From Loktanella sp. SALINAS62 (GTDB taxonomy: Bacteria > Pseudomonadota > Alphaproteobacteria > Rhodobacterales > Rhodobacteraceae), in contig NZ_JAAFZU010000005.1 in the NCBI RefSeq assembly GCF_018263905.1, forward strand, positions 1-60,360: a stretch of 60,360 bases of DNA. Direction: 5' to 3'. The notes beneath the pieces were generated by a model that was given only the letters and a program-made list of their open reading frames with translations, made no database searches and was not told the DNA's origin. The number at the start of each line of letters is the position of its first letter. Position 1 is the stretch's first letter. The translations under genes and the position numbers were made by a program. Positions 52,303-60,360 of this stretch are shown in pieces.

Positions 52303-53313
52303 TCAGCCTTTCGCCAGCTTCTCGGTCGAGACCTCGTGCAGCGCTGTCCCGGTCTGGGCAAAGGCGCCGATGTTGTCGATGGTCGTCTGCGCGATCTTCG
52401 TCAGCGCCTCGCGGGTGAAAAACGCCTGATGGCCGGTAATCAGAACGTTGGGAAAGGTCAGCAGGCGGGCGAAGACATCGTCCTGGATCATACCCGCCGA
52501 CAGGTCCTCAAAGAACAGGTCCCCCTCTTCCTCGTAGACGTCCAGTCCGAGGCTGCCGATGGTGCCGTCCTTCAGCCCCCGGATCGCCGCGCGCGTGTCG
52601 ATCACCGCGCCACGGCTGGTGTTGATCAGCATCATGCCGGGCTTGAGCAGCGGCAGCGTGTCGGCGTCGATCATGTGGTGGGTCTCGGGCGTCAGCGGAC
52701 AATGCAGCGACAGGATGTCGGACTGCGCGAGGATCTCGTCGCGCGACACATAACGCATCCCCAGCGCCGCGCACTCCAGGTTGACCGCGATGTCATGGCC
52801 CAGCAACGTGCAACCGAAGCCCGCCATGATCCGCGCGAGCACCGCACCGATCGTGCCGGTGCCCACGATCCCCACCGTCTTGCCGTGCAGATCGACCCCC
52901 ATCAGCCCGTCGAGCGCGAAGTTGCCCTCGCGGACGCGGTTGTAGGCGCGGTGGATATTCCGGTTCAGCGAAAGGATCAGGGCGACGGTATGCTCGGCCA
53001 CCGCATGGGGGGAATAGGCGGGCACCCGCGCCACGGTGATCCCCAGTTCTCGCGCCGCCACCAGATCCACGTGGTTGAACCCGGCACTGCGCAGCGCGAC
53101 AAGGCGCGTGCCGCCTTGCGCGAGTATCTCCAGAATGGACCGGTCGGCGGTGTCGTTCACGAAGATGCAGACGGCATCGCTGCCCCGCGCCAGCGGGGCC
53201 GTGTCCATCGAAAGACGCACGTCGAGAAACCGCAGATCGTGGCCCGTGTCGCCGTTCGCCGCGTTCAGGAACTGACGGTCATAGGGCTTGGTGCTGAAGA
53301 CGGTTAACTGCAT
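52303..53313 (-). CDS. ldhA: D-lactate dehydrogenase (2-hydroxyacid dehydrogenase family)
   Basis: A 336-residue NAD-dependent D-2-hydroxyacid dehydrogenase starting [20 protein letters not shown], a very typical LdhA start. NAD motif [16 protein letters not shown], catalytic R in [12 protein letters not shown] in the VYEEEGDLF region and H in [13 protein letters not shown]. Expected reaction: pyruvate plus NADH to D-lactate. It is followed by the truncated lactate permease, so a former lactate module is likely. The ATG at 53313 with AAAGGTG upstream is chosen; in-frame residues before it are without homology. Confidence 0.9.
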   Translation of the reverse strand: MQLTVFSTKPYDRQFLNAANGDTGHDLRFLDVRLSMDTAPLARGSDAVCIFVNDTADRSILEILAQGGTRLVALRSAGFNHVDLVAARELGITVARVPAYSPHAVAEHTVALILSLNRNIHRAYNRVREGNFALDGLMGVDLHGKTVGIVGTGTIGAVLARIMAGFGCTLLGHDIAVNLECAALGMRYVSRDEILAQSDILSLHCPLTPETHHMIDADTLPLLKPGMMLINTSRGAVIDTRAAIRGLKDGTIGSLGLDVYEEEGDLFFEDLSAGMIQDDVFARLLTFPNVLITGHQAFFTREALTKIAQTTIDNIGAFAQTGTALHEVSTEKLAKG

Positions 53314-53505
53314 CGGGGCACCTTTGTGGCTGGCGTGACAGACTGCCCCAAGCTCATACCATTTGGCAGGCCGTGTGAAGAGCCCGTTCAAGGCCTGCCA
53401 CTGATGTGGGCTGACATCGGACACTCATCGCAGATTTTGTGAACACCACGTCCGGGATGTTTTTCGCTTACATGGAGGATACCCAGGTGCCTTGAGAACG
53501 GGCAC

Positions 53506-54234
53506 TCAGCCGTCGACCAAGGACCAGAAGCCATAATTGCGGGCGTGTTTTTCCCGAAGCGCTGCGACAAACTCTTGATGGGTCAGGACTGCGCCAAAAT
53601 CGGTAATAGCCTGATCCGAGGCCTGGCACTCCGCCAGATGGCGCACCGCGTGGCGGTAACGGGTGGATTTTGCACCGTTCAGCGTGTCCTCGATCATCGC
53701 GCGGCGCAAAAGTGTCGCGGCCAACGGGTAGCGCGCGTCCAGTGCCTCTGCAGCGGTGGTCAGCGTCGTGTAGCCATCGCCGTCAAGCTCACCCCTACGC
53801 GCAAGCACGACCCGCGCGGCACGCTCAAGCGCGGGCCATTCGACGAGGAAACTGATGGTCGCGGCAAGCCGAGGATAGGCTTCGACAACATCAAGCGCAG
53901 TCTCCTCGGCCTCGACATCGTCAAAATCCGGCAAGAGCTTGAGGTAGTCACGCAAGGCCCGCGCGCTCAGGGAATCTTTGAACCTGGTCCAAAGATGCGC
54001 CTTCAGTTCATCCAGCTTGCCCATTTGGTTCAAGCAGTCCTCATACACCTCATCCATCTTGGAATTGAACGCCTGGAACGAAGTCTGCGCCTCGCGAGTC
54101 ATGGACGCGCGCAAAATGTCGTAGGCTTCCGACGCCCGCCCCGCGGCGATCAGACGACGTGCCACATCAGGGGCGATGGTGCCATAGGTCGAGAACGATA
54201 CCCATAAACCGTGAGAGAGGACAGAGTGAGCCAT
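53506..54234 (-). pseudogene. DUF6880-family protein, 5'-truncated
   Basis: The C-terminal part matches this family: TTAAEALDARYPLAATLLRR, AMIEDTLNGAKSTRYRHAVR, HLAECQASDQAI and HEEFVAAL-like QEFVAALREKHARNYGFW. Recognisable homology starts near IAPDVARRLIAAGRASEAYD; the longer N-terminal region of full proteins is absent and the upstream DNA is not coding. The family has no known function. An ATG at 54234 could still give a shortened product. Confidence 0.55.
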
Positions 54235-54613
54235 CAAAGATCCTGACGCCAAACCGGCGTATCGCAGAATAGGCCGAAACGCTTCGTGATTCCTGACATC
54301 ACATGCTCCGATCCCCTCGGCCAACTGTGGCCCTCTGGCGTAGGGCTCGTGATCCGCGGACTGCGAGCGCTGCCGTCGCGGACCTGAAGTCCATACCTTC
54401 CTCTACCCGAACGAAAGCTGCAGCGCAGCTCTGCCCACGCTCTGAAAAACGAGGCATTAGGGGGCATAAGACCCCGTCCACATCCATTCCAGCATTTCGA
54501 CAATTGCAGGGTAGGCTTCGAGAGAAAAGCCTTGATCGGTTGGCACAGTCAGGGAATCTTGAAGCTGAACGGCAGTCCACTTCAGGAATGTCAGAAACAG
54601 ACGAGGGACATCC

Positions 54614-56572
54614 ATGCCAATCACGTTGAACCGCCGCCATTTTCTGGCGTCCACCGCCGCCTTCGCCACGCTTCACCCTTATTCCGCCTCTGCGCAGGCT
54701 GGGCAGGCTCACCTGCGCCTGATGGAGACGACGGACATTCATGTCCATGTCTGGCCCTATGACTACTATGCCGACCGTTCCGTCGACACCCTTGGCCTGT
54801 CCCGCACCGCATCGCTGGTCGAGCAGATCCGCGCCGAAAGCACCAACGCAATGCTTTTCGATAACGGCGACTACCTGCAGGGCAACCCGATGGGCGACTA
54901 CATGGCCTATGAAAAAGGCATGGACGACGAGACGGTGCACCCTATCATCGCCGCCTTCAACGCGCTGGGTGTCGAGGGCGCGACTGTCGGCAACCACGAA
55001 TTCAACTACGGCCTCGACTTTTTGATGAAGTCCGTGGACGACACCAACTTCCCTGTCGTTTTGGCCAACGTCGTGACCAGTGAGGGTGCAACGCCGCTGG
55101 AAGACGAGACCCTTTTGCCGCCCTATGTGATCCTCGATCGCGAAATCACGGATGGCGCGGGCGAAACGGCCCCTATCAAGATCGGCATCATCGGATTCAC
55201 GCCGCCACAGATCATGAACTGGGACCGCAAGAACCTTGAAGGACGGGTCACCGTGCGGGATATCGTTGAAACCGCGCAAGCCTACGTCCCGCAGATGAAA
55301 GACGAAGGCGCCGACATCATCATTGCTCTCGCCCACTCTGGTATCGGTGCCGCCGACCATGAACCCGGCATGGAAAATGCCGCGATCCCCTTGGGCGGCG
55401 TCGACGGGATCGACGTAATTTTCAGCGGTCACTCGCACCGCGTCTTTCCCGGCCCCGATTACGCCGAATGGCCAGGCGTGGACAACGAGGCTGGCACGAT
55501 TGGCGGCAAGCCCGGCGTCATGGCCGGGTTCTGGGGCAGCCACATGGGCCTCGTCGACTTGATGCTGGAACGCGACGGTGACGGCTGGCGCATCGCTGAC
55601 TTCTCGGTCGAAGCCCGCCCGATCACGCAACGCGCGGAGGATGGCGACGTCACTGCGCTGGTCGAAGACCAGGAAGCGGTCCTCGAAGCCACCCAACACG
55701 AACACGACGCCACTCTGGACTATGTTCGCGCGGAGGTCGGCATGACCGATGCGCCGCTCTATTCCTATTTTGCGCTGGTCGCTGACGACCCCTCTGTGCA
55801 GATCGTCTCCAACGCCCAAACCTGGTATGTGCAGCAGCAGATGGTGGGCACCGACTACGAGGGTCTACCGATCCTGTCGGCGGCGGCGCCCTTCAAGGCT
55901 GGTGGCCGTGGCGGACCCGACTATTTCACCGACGTGCCCAAGGGTCCGGTGGCGATCAAGAACGTGGCCGACCTCTATCTTTATCCCAACACCGTCCGCG
56001 CGGTGAAGGTCACGGGCGCGCAGGTGAAGGACTGGCTGGAGCGGTCCGCCGGCATGTTCAACCAGATTGAGCCAGGGGCACAGGATGCACAGCTTCTGAA
56101 TCCCGATTTCCCGTCCTACAATTTCGACGTGATCGACGGTTTGACCTACCGGATCGACCTGAGCGAGCCGTCAAAGTTCGACGCCGACGGCGGCATGTTG
56201 AATCCCGATGCAAACCGGATCACCGATCTGCGCTTCGAGGGCGAACCAATCGATCCCGCGCAGGAGTTCATCGTGGCCACCAACAACTACCGCGCATCTG
56301 GCGGCGGCAGTTTCCCAGGTGCGGACGGATCCACGGTGATCTTTGAAGGCCCGGACACCAACCGCGATGTGATCGTGCGCTACATCGTCGAACAGGGGAC
56401 GATAAGCCCCGAGGCCGACGCGAACTGGAGCTTTGCACCAATGGACGGCACCAGCGTGCTGTTCGAAACTGGGCCGGGTGCGGCGGAGTATGCCGCAACG
56501 CTGGAAAGCGTGAATGTAACTCCGGCGGGAAACACAGACGCGGGCTTCGCACTCTATCGCATTGCCCTCTGA
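54614..56572 (+). CDS. cpdB: 2',3'-cyclic-nucleotide 2'-phosphodiesterase/3'-nucleotidase
   Basis: A 652-residue periplasmic enzyme, full CpdB length. A twin-arginine-like signal ([20 protein letters not shown]) precedes the metallophosphatase domain: [16 protein letters not shown] (D-x-H), [29 protein letters not shown] and [12 protein letters not shown]. The C-terminal 5'-nucleotidase domain has [14 protein letters not shown] and [15 protein letters not shown]. It hydrolyses 2',3'-cyclic nucleotides and 3'-nucleotides in the periplasm for phosphate and nucleoside salvage. AGGGACATCC precedes the ATG. A strong hairpin follows the stop. Confidence 0.93.
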   Translation: MPITLNRRHFLASTAAFATLHPYSASAQAGQAHLRLMETTDIHVHVWPYDYYADRSVDTLGLSRTASLVEQIRAESTNAMLFDNGDYLQGNPMGDYMAYEKGMDDETVHPIIAAFNALGVEGATVGNHEFNYGLDFLMKSVDDTNFPVVLANVVTSEGATPLEDETLLPPYVILDREITDGAGETAPIKIGIIGFTPPQIMNWDRKNLEGRVTVRDIVETAQAYVPQMKDEGADIIIALAHSGIGAADHEPGMENAAIPLGGVDGIDVIFSGHSHRVFPGPDYAEWPGVDNEAGTIGGKPGVMAGFWGSHMGLVDLMLERDGDGWRIADFSVEARPITQRAEDGDVTALVEDQEAVLEATQHEHDATLDYVRAEVGMTDAPLYSYFALVADDPSVQIVSNAQTWYVQQQMVGTDYEGLPILSAAAPFKAGGRGGPDYFTDVPKGPVAIKNVADLYLYPNTVRAVKVTGAQVKDWLERSAGMFNQIEPGAQDAQLLNPDFPSYNFDVIDGLTYRIDLSEPSKFDADGGMLNPDANRITDLRFEGEPIDPAQEFIVATNNYRASGGGSFPGADGSTVIFEGPDTNRDVIVRYIVEQGTISPEADANWSFAPMDGTSVLFETGPGAAEYAATLESVNVTPAGNTDAGFALYRIAL

Positions 56573-56580
56573 ACGCAAAA

Positions 56581-56607
56581 TGGGGCCGGCTGCTGCAGCC
56601 GGTCCCA
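56581..56607 (+). terminator. Hairpin after the cpdB-type gene
   Basis: TGGGGCCGGCTG and CAGCCGGTCCCA make a 12-bp stem (one G-T pair) with a 3-base loop, 8 bases after the stop. There is an A-run before it but no T-run after it, so termination may be rho-independent only on the opposite strand or weak. Confidence 0.55.
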
Positions 56608-56793
56608 TCATCATGGCGACATTGATCGGCAACTGTCGAGGACGACGTCATCAAACCAAGGGGGGGTCAGAGGTAGGCCCGAAAACAGACTCCATCCTTT
56701 CCCCAAGCAAACCGGCCGCGAGGTCACGTTGAGGTGCAATATCCAGTGCTTCCTGAATGTCGGTGTTGGGCGGGATCGCGTCAGGGCCCGAGC

Positions 56794-56860
56794 TTACTGG
56801 CCGCCGCAGCAACGCTTGTATTTCCGCCTTGAACCATAGGGGCAGAGTTGGTTTCGACCT
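56794..56860 (-). pseudogene. C-terminal SEC-C motif remnant
   Basis: The minus strand reads VGRNQLCPYGSRRKYKRCCG followed by GQ and a stop at 56794. This is the zinc-binding SEC-C tail (normally CPCGSGKKYKRCC) seen at the end of SecA and many small proteins, with one cysteine changed to tyrosine. No matching upstream part of a gene is visible, so only the tail survives. Confidence 0.5.
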
Positions 56861-56910
56861 ACCTTTTTGTCAGCAGCGGACCGACCGCGATCACAGACGC
56901 ATGAAATGCG

Positions 56911-56975
56911 CGCCGCGGTGGGTGTGTGCCTCCGGTCGGGCTACGCCCTCCCTCCGTCACACACCCACCGCGGCG
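56911..56975. repeat. Perfect 18-bp inverted repeat
   Basis: CGCCGCGGTGGGTGTGTG (56911-56928) and its exact complement CACACACCCACCGCGGCG (56958-56975) flank a 29-base spacer. No T-run follows, and no gene lies directly upstream. It could be the end of a lost mobile element, a palindromic interspersed repeat or a structured RNA. Confidence 0.65.
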
Positions 56976-57291
56976 TCTCATCCAGATTGACGCGGAATCT
57001 TTGCCTGATTGTCGCGCCGCAGCCGTTCCCGACAATGGCTCAACTGTCAGCCGAGATGCCCAAATCGGTCTGACGATAATGGGCGATACTGTGAGGAAAG
57101 AAAATGCAGGTCGGAGGTAAACATACAGCAATCGCGGCACCTCCTGCGAATGGGACGTGGTGTTGCCGTATGCGATCTCCGATCAAGCGCGGAGCCATGT
57201 ATAGTTATTGCGCGGCGACACTGAAGTAAGAACGCCAGTCCAAGGACAAGTCATATAAGAGGCGATATTGTCATGCGGCGCATAAGATGGC

Positions 57292-57388
57292 TTTGATGAT
57301 GTGACCGCCCCCCTCGACGGAATCAATGTTCCGGGTTGGGTCTACGATAATCGATAGGTGAAGACGGTCATGTCAGACCTTATCAGCC
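57292..57388 (+). mobile_element. IS110-family left-end remnant (1)
   Basis: The stretch beginning TTGATGATGTGACCGCCCCC and ending with ATGTCAGACCTTATC is clearly similar to 59337-59425, where it leads into an IS110-type transposase start. Only the leader and about six codons remain here. Confidence 0.5.
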
Positions 57389-57693
57389 CCTCTCCCGGCC
57401 TGTCACAGCGGCGAGCGCCACCCATCCCAAATAGTTTTCCACAGGCACGTCGTCCGGTGAGTCGGAATCACTCTGCAAATTTCGCTTGGGTCGGTTAAGG
57501 TCATGTCAAGCGGCATCTGATGCCATTGTTAAAAACAGATCGATAGAGCGCCCCGGATGTGATGTCGGCGGTGACCGGAGGACCACGTCATGGCGCGTGA
57601 ACACAAGAGGCTTGCCGAAAGCCAGGCGGCGAAGAAGACCGAAGCGCGGGATCAGGACCTGTCAGATTTGACAGCCGGTCTTGCAAAAGGGTC

Positions 57694-57879
57694 TTGTCAC
57701 TCAACTTCTCCTCTCATCGCGCTCGTCAAACTCACAAAGCATCCCTTATCGAGACCTGCAAACTCAACGGGATCGAGCCCCATGGCTATCTGTCCGGTGT
57801 CCTGAAAGCCATCGCAGGCGGGCACAAACAAACCGATATCAACCTGCTGCTGCCCTGGAACTACGTCAATCCGGTGTGA
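57694..57879 (+). pseudogene. IS66-family transposase, C-terminal remnant
   Basis: ASLIETCKLNGIEPHGYLSG, VLKAIAGGHKQTDINLLLPW and NYVNPV with a stop at 57879 are the conserved C-terminal end of the large IS66 transposase. The rest of the gene is missing. With the fragment at 49618 it suggests two or more past IS66 insertions in this area. Confidence 0.7.
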
Positions 57880-57968
57880 ACGGCGCACCGCTTATGCTCG
57901 TTTTCGAGCCGTGAATCATGCTGCCCGCCAGAAATCAATGGGTCCAGACCCTACAAAGCACAGCGCTC

Positions 57969-59204
57969 TTACGAAGAGCCACCGTTCACACCTTCATTTC
58001 CAAATGCGATTCCCTTGGCCCGGCGACGTGCCATTTGGACCGAACGCAGAATGCGCGTCTCGGAATCTCTAGCCAGTGAGGGTTGCGGTTTTAAAGGTCC
58101 CCCGATCGCGGTGAAGAAAGACAGGTCATTGAGCTCACTGTTCCAGAAATTAAGTTGAGCCAGTTTGCGTTCAAACTGTGCTTCAAGCTCTGGGAGTTGT
58201 GATAGATCAACCCCTGTAGTGACGACGACAAAGCTATCATCATCGAAAGGTGCAATTAGGAAAACCTCTACATCAAAGCACTCCTTTGCGGCAAGCGTGA
58301 CATTATACTCAAAAGATTCCCGCTGCTGTGGCGGAATCGGTCTTGCTGAAGTCGCCAATTGCGTAAATGTTACTCCGAAAATCTGGATTTCCGGCGCAAT
58401 CTGCGGCGGAATCTGTGACAGAAAGTTAACGATAACGCTGTTATCGACCAATGAATTTGGCACAGGCACCGGTGCACCCAAGGACGGCTTACGCGGGGAC
58501 CTTGTGTGCTTTGCCAGCGGTGGTGGAGCATCAGACGCGGCGGAGCCGGCGACCCCTGACAGTTTCATTTCATAAACGAACTGGAGCCGCATTACGAACT
58601 CTTCGACATCGAACGGCTTGGTGGTGTAGGTTGTCGCCCCGGCCTTGAATGCTTCTGCCATGTTGTGGGCATCACGCGCAGCGGTCAGCATGATGATCGG
58701 TGTCTGAATATAACCGGGCATCTTTCGGATCGCTCCGCAAAGTGCGATGCCATTCATATTAGGCATGTCGATATCCAACAAAAAGCAATCGAAGACGACG
58801 TCCTTTTGAGCAAGATATTTCAGAGCTGCTTCACCAGATAGCACTGAGGTTACGTCAAACCCGGCTTGGCTTGGCGCGATCATCGAAACAAGGTCCAGGA
58901 TCAGCGGGTCGTCGTCGACAGCAAGGATCTTAAGCGTGGACGCTGGCGATAATCCAGTTCCCAAACGAAGCGGTTTTGATCGTTTGATCTGATCGACTGT
59001 CGTTCGGTAATGGCTAGGGATATCATCGCCCATCAGCCGTTTGGCCCCTCCGATGATAAAGGCCAAACCAGCAGTGGCAATGAACGCCATTCCTGCGACC
59101 AAAGCGAATAAAAATACCATCTCGATGAATGTGGCACCTGCGCCATAAGCTACAAGGGAGGCTATAAAACCTGCAACCGTGCTAACAAGTATGGAACCAG
59201 TCAT
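57969..59204 (-). CDS. Membrane-anchored response-regulator receiver protein
   Basis: A 411-residue protein. Two hydrophobic helices (about residues 5-22 and 29-51) are followed by a CheY-like receiver domain at 91-210: acidic pocket D97-D99, phosphoacceptor D144 (FLLDIDMPNMNG), T173 and K196 (TTKPFD) all present. A linker rich in proline follows, then a C-terminal domain of about 150 residues (IPPQIAPEIQIFGVTFTQLA, FDVEVFLIAPFDDDSFVVVT) that I cannot assign; no DNA-binding, GGDEF signature or histidine kinase motif is seen. GGGAGAGC precedes the ATG. A receiver tied to the membrane is unusual. No kinase gene lies nearby. Confidence 0.8.
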   Translation of the reverse strand: MTGSILVSTVAGFIASLVAYGAGATFIEMVFLFALVAGMAFIATAGLAFIIGGAKRLMGDDIPSHYRTTVDQIKRSKPLRLGTGLSPASTLKILAVDDDPLILDLVSMIAPSQAGFDVTSVLSGEAALKYLAQKDVVFDCFLLDIDMPNMNGIALCGAIRKMPGYIQTPIIMLTAARDAHNMAEAFKAGATTYTTKPFDVEEFVMRLQFVYEMKLSGVAGSAASDAPPPLAKHTRSPRKPSLGAPVPVPNSLVDNSVIVNFLSQIPPQIAPEIQIFGVTFTQLATSARPIPPQQRESFEYNVTLAAKECFDVEVFLIAPFDDDSFVVVTTGVDLSQLPELEAQFERKLAQLNFWNSELNDLSFFTAIGGPLKPQPSLARDSETRILRSVQMARRRAKGIAFGNEGVNGGSS

Positions 59205-59336
59205 AAGAATTGCTCTCCCACCGAACCAAATACGATTTTGAGACGATGGTTGATTTACGCGGTATGTTCGTGACCAAAGTATGGTTCAGGGGCGGCAAAG
59301 GTGCCTCATTGCAATAAAGTCGCTGTCAACGGGCGT

Positions 59337-59535
59337 TGATGATGTAACCGCCCCCCGACGGCATGGATGTGCCAAGGTGGGTCTGCGATGATCCACAAAG
59401 GAGGTCGGTCATGTCGGAGATTATTACGGTCGGGCTCAATCTGGCGATGAATGTGTTCGCATGGAGCCGACGCCGCTGGTCGAGCGGTCTTGCACAAAGA
59501 CATCCAAGCCGCCCAGAGGCGAGTCCACAGCTATA
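59337..59535 (+). mobile_element. IS110-family left end with broken transposase start (2)
   Basis: A leader like that at 57292 is followed by an ATG at 59411 with GGAGG before it, reading MSEIITVGLNLAMNVF. After a small deletion causing a frameshift it reads HGADAAGRAVLHKDIQAAQR. IS110 transposases start MSEIITVGLDLAKNVFQVHG, so the first catalytic D of the DEDD domain is N here. The remainder of the element is absent. Confidence 0.65.
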
Positions 59536-59646
59536 AATTACCCTCTGCGCAGTTTTCCCGCGTGGGGGCCGAAGCTGAAATTTATTCGTTAGGCCTACTC
59601 TTTGACTTATGGATTATAACGAGCCTGCCAAAGACATAAAAAAGCA

Positions 59647-59733
59647 ATGAGCCGTGGTGCCATTGGCAGCTGCCTAAATTGTGGAACAGGCAAGTTGTTT
59701 ACCGGTTACTTGGCGGTCAGGGATCGCTGCAGT
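59647..59733 (+). pseudogene. DUF983-family protein, N-terminal fragment cut by an IS
   Basis: From the ATG at 59647 the frame reads MSRGAIGSCLNCGTGKLFTG and YLAVRDRCS, matching the zinc-ribbon N-terminus of small DUF983 membrane proteins (C-x-x-C, KLF, then RC). At about 59733 the sequence passes into the terminal repeat of an IS3-type element, and the expected second cysteine pair and membrane helices are lost. Confidence 0.6.
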
Positions 59734-60044
59734 GGACCTGTCCCGTTTTTGTGCCGCCCCCGGTGCTCGTTTAGGCCACCTTCCGCTCGAAAGCGACTGG
59801 GCTTTTCCAGCCCAGTGCTGAATGGCAGCGGCGCGGATTGTAGAAGCCATTGATGTATTCGAAGATTGCAATTTCGGCTTGCCGCCGTGTTTCCCATGAC
59901 CTTCGCCAGATCAGCTCTGCCTTGATGGTTTTTAAAAACGTCTCGACGGCGGCATTGTCATAACAACTGCCCTTGCCGCTCATCGAGACTTGGAAGCCAT
60001 GTTGGCGCAGGATCTTCGGATAATCGTGATAAGAGTATTAGACG
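59733..60044 (-). pseudogene. IS3-family transposase OrfB, C-terminal remnant with element end
   Basis: Minus-strand text HDYPKILRQHGFQVSMSGKG, SCYDNAAVETFLKTIKAELI, IFEYINGFYNPRRCHSALGW and KSPVAFERKVA is the C-terminal third of IS3-family (IS407-type) OrfB, including the last catalytic glutamate. The terminal TGGACCTGTCCCG at 59733 is the probable right end of the element. Its 5' side is cut at about 60040 where an IS30-like sequence begins. Confidence 0.75.
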
Positions 60045-60049
60045 GATTC

Positions 60050-60360
60050 AACTGGTTGTCGCAACACCCTGACCTTGGAGGTGTAAAAAATGATAGGAAG
60101 ACGGAAGTCCCAACGCTCTATTAGGCGCAAATTGTCGTCACCTAGCATGCCACCGGTCTGGCGGCCTGATGATCTATACCAGTTCTGGCGGGGGATTTCA
60201 GCGGGGCTGTCCAATGAGGAGGCCGCCGTTGAAGCGGAAGTCTCTGCGCCTGTCGGAACTCGATGGTTTCGGAGGGGAGTGTCATGAACTCTGTGTATCT
60301 GGTCTGGCGCATGCGGGTTTCAGATACAGTTACGCATTGAAGCGATCTTCGAACATGATA
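60050..60360 (+). pseudogene. IS30-family transposase start, cut by window end
   Basis: An end-like sequence (ATTCAACTGGTTGTCGCAAC at about 60045-60065) precedes an ATG at 60090. The frame reads MIGRRKSQRSIRRKLSSPSM, then FWRGISAGLSNEEAAVEAEV and GTRWFRRG, the N-terminal helix-turn-helix of IS30-type transposases. It meets a stop at 60285-60287, suggesting a frameshift or nonsense change. The element appears to have inserted into the IS3 copy. The rest lies outside the window. Confidence 0.55.

Larger units (their letters stand above)
56608..57968. other. Degraded non-coding region with mobile-element scraps
   Basis: About 1.36 kb without an intact gene. It holds a SEC-C fragment (56794-56860), a perfect long hairpin (56911-56975), an IS110 left-end remnant (57292-57388) and an IS66 transposase C-terminal remnant (57694-57879). 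A small frame from the ATG at 57590 has a good ribosome-binding site (GGAGG) and starts MAREHKRLAESQAAKKTEAR, but I do not recognise it and it runs out of frame into the IS66 remnant. Nothing else is recognisable between 56976 and 57291 or between 57389 and 57589. Confidence 0.55.

Noticed and set aside
52048-53307. A 419-codon open frame on the plus strand
   Set aside because: Opposite D-lactate dehydrogenase, which has all catalytic residues; the plus-strand translation has no domain.
54457-54614. Short minus-strand frame reading [20 protein letters not shown] before the cpdB-type gene
   Set aside because: It reads like protein but I recognise no family, it has no start signal of its own and it overlaps the cpdB ribosome-binding site; too weak to list as a gene.
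54299-55819. A 506-codon open frame on the minus strand
   Set aside because: Opposite the cpdB-type gene; no motif, shadow composition.
1-60360. CRISPR arrays, rRNA and tRNA genes
   Set aside because: No regularly spaced repeats and no recognisable tRNA or rRNA sequence in any intergenic gap on reading through.

Overview
The window reads as GC-rich DNA of an alphaproteobacterium, most likely a Rhodobacterales/Roseobacter-group member. The assignment rests on the style of the recombinase debris, the IS66/IS3/IS110 remnants, the codon and GC character, and the gene families present; it is inferred, not proven. No rRNA, tRNA or CRISPR array was seen.

Layout. (i) 1-3.4 kb: mobile debris. It holds a 5'-cut serine recombinase, its frameshifted partner gene, a DUF3883 nuclease-like gene and an IS630-type element with a broken transposase. 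(ii) 3.4-49.6 kb: a large, almost gapless catabolic island. It contains four ABC importers: one polar-amino-acid type (3.4-6.4 kb), one sugar/polyol type (22.8-27.1 kb) and two peptide/opine types (34.6-40.5 and 41.4-48.0 kb). Between them lie about 25 soluble enzymes: an aldo/keto reductase-RidA fusion, an NAD-kinase-like protein, a divergent split glycine-decarboxylase-like pair, two DHDPS-family lyases, three FAD oxidoreductases (two forming an HcnA/B-HcnC-like set), four SDRs, two old-yellow-enzyme flavoproteins, a hydroxyacyl-CoA-dehydrogenase-type enzyme, a class III aminotransferase, an aldehyde dehydrogenase, a BKACE enzyme, a NodB-fold deacetylase, a GST and an M24 peptidase-fold hydrolase. 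(iii) 49.6-60.4 kb: more ordinary or degraded sequence. It has a coiled-coil membrane protein, a truncated lactate permease fused to foreign sequence beside D-lactate dehydrogenase, a partial DUF6880 gene, a cpdB-type nucleotidase, a membrane-anchored receiver protein, and remnants of IS66, IS110, IS3, IS30, SEC-C and DUF983 genes.

How it works together. Eight intergenic regions carry the same operator: a 15-bp palindrome close to GTTCGTTATGCGAAC, next to a second, usually weaker copy after exactly 4 bp. The sites lie in front of all four transporters, the reductase/kinase pair, the P-protein-like pair, the isomerase/OYE pair, the dehydrogenase unit and the IclR gene itself. The simplest reading is one IclR-family regulon spread over many short, divergently and convergently packed units plus one 12-gene operon (22.8-34.6 kb). 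Dehydrogenase plus BKACE recalls carnitine breakdown. FAD oxidases, DHDPS-like lyases, aminotransferase and semialdehyde dehydrogenase suggest an imino/amino acid or opine-like substrate. The actual substrate cannot be read from sequence. IS or recombinase remnants at both flanks suggest a transferred block.
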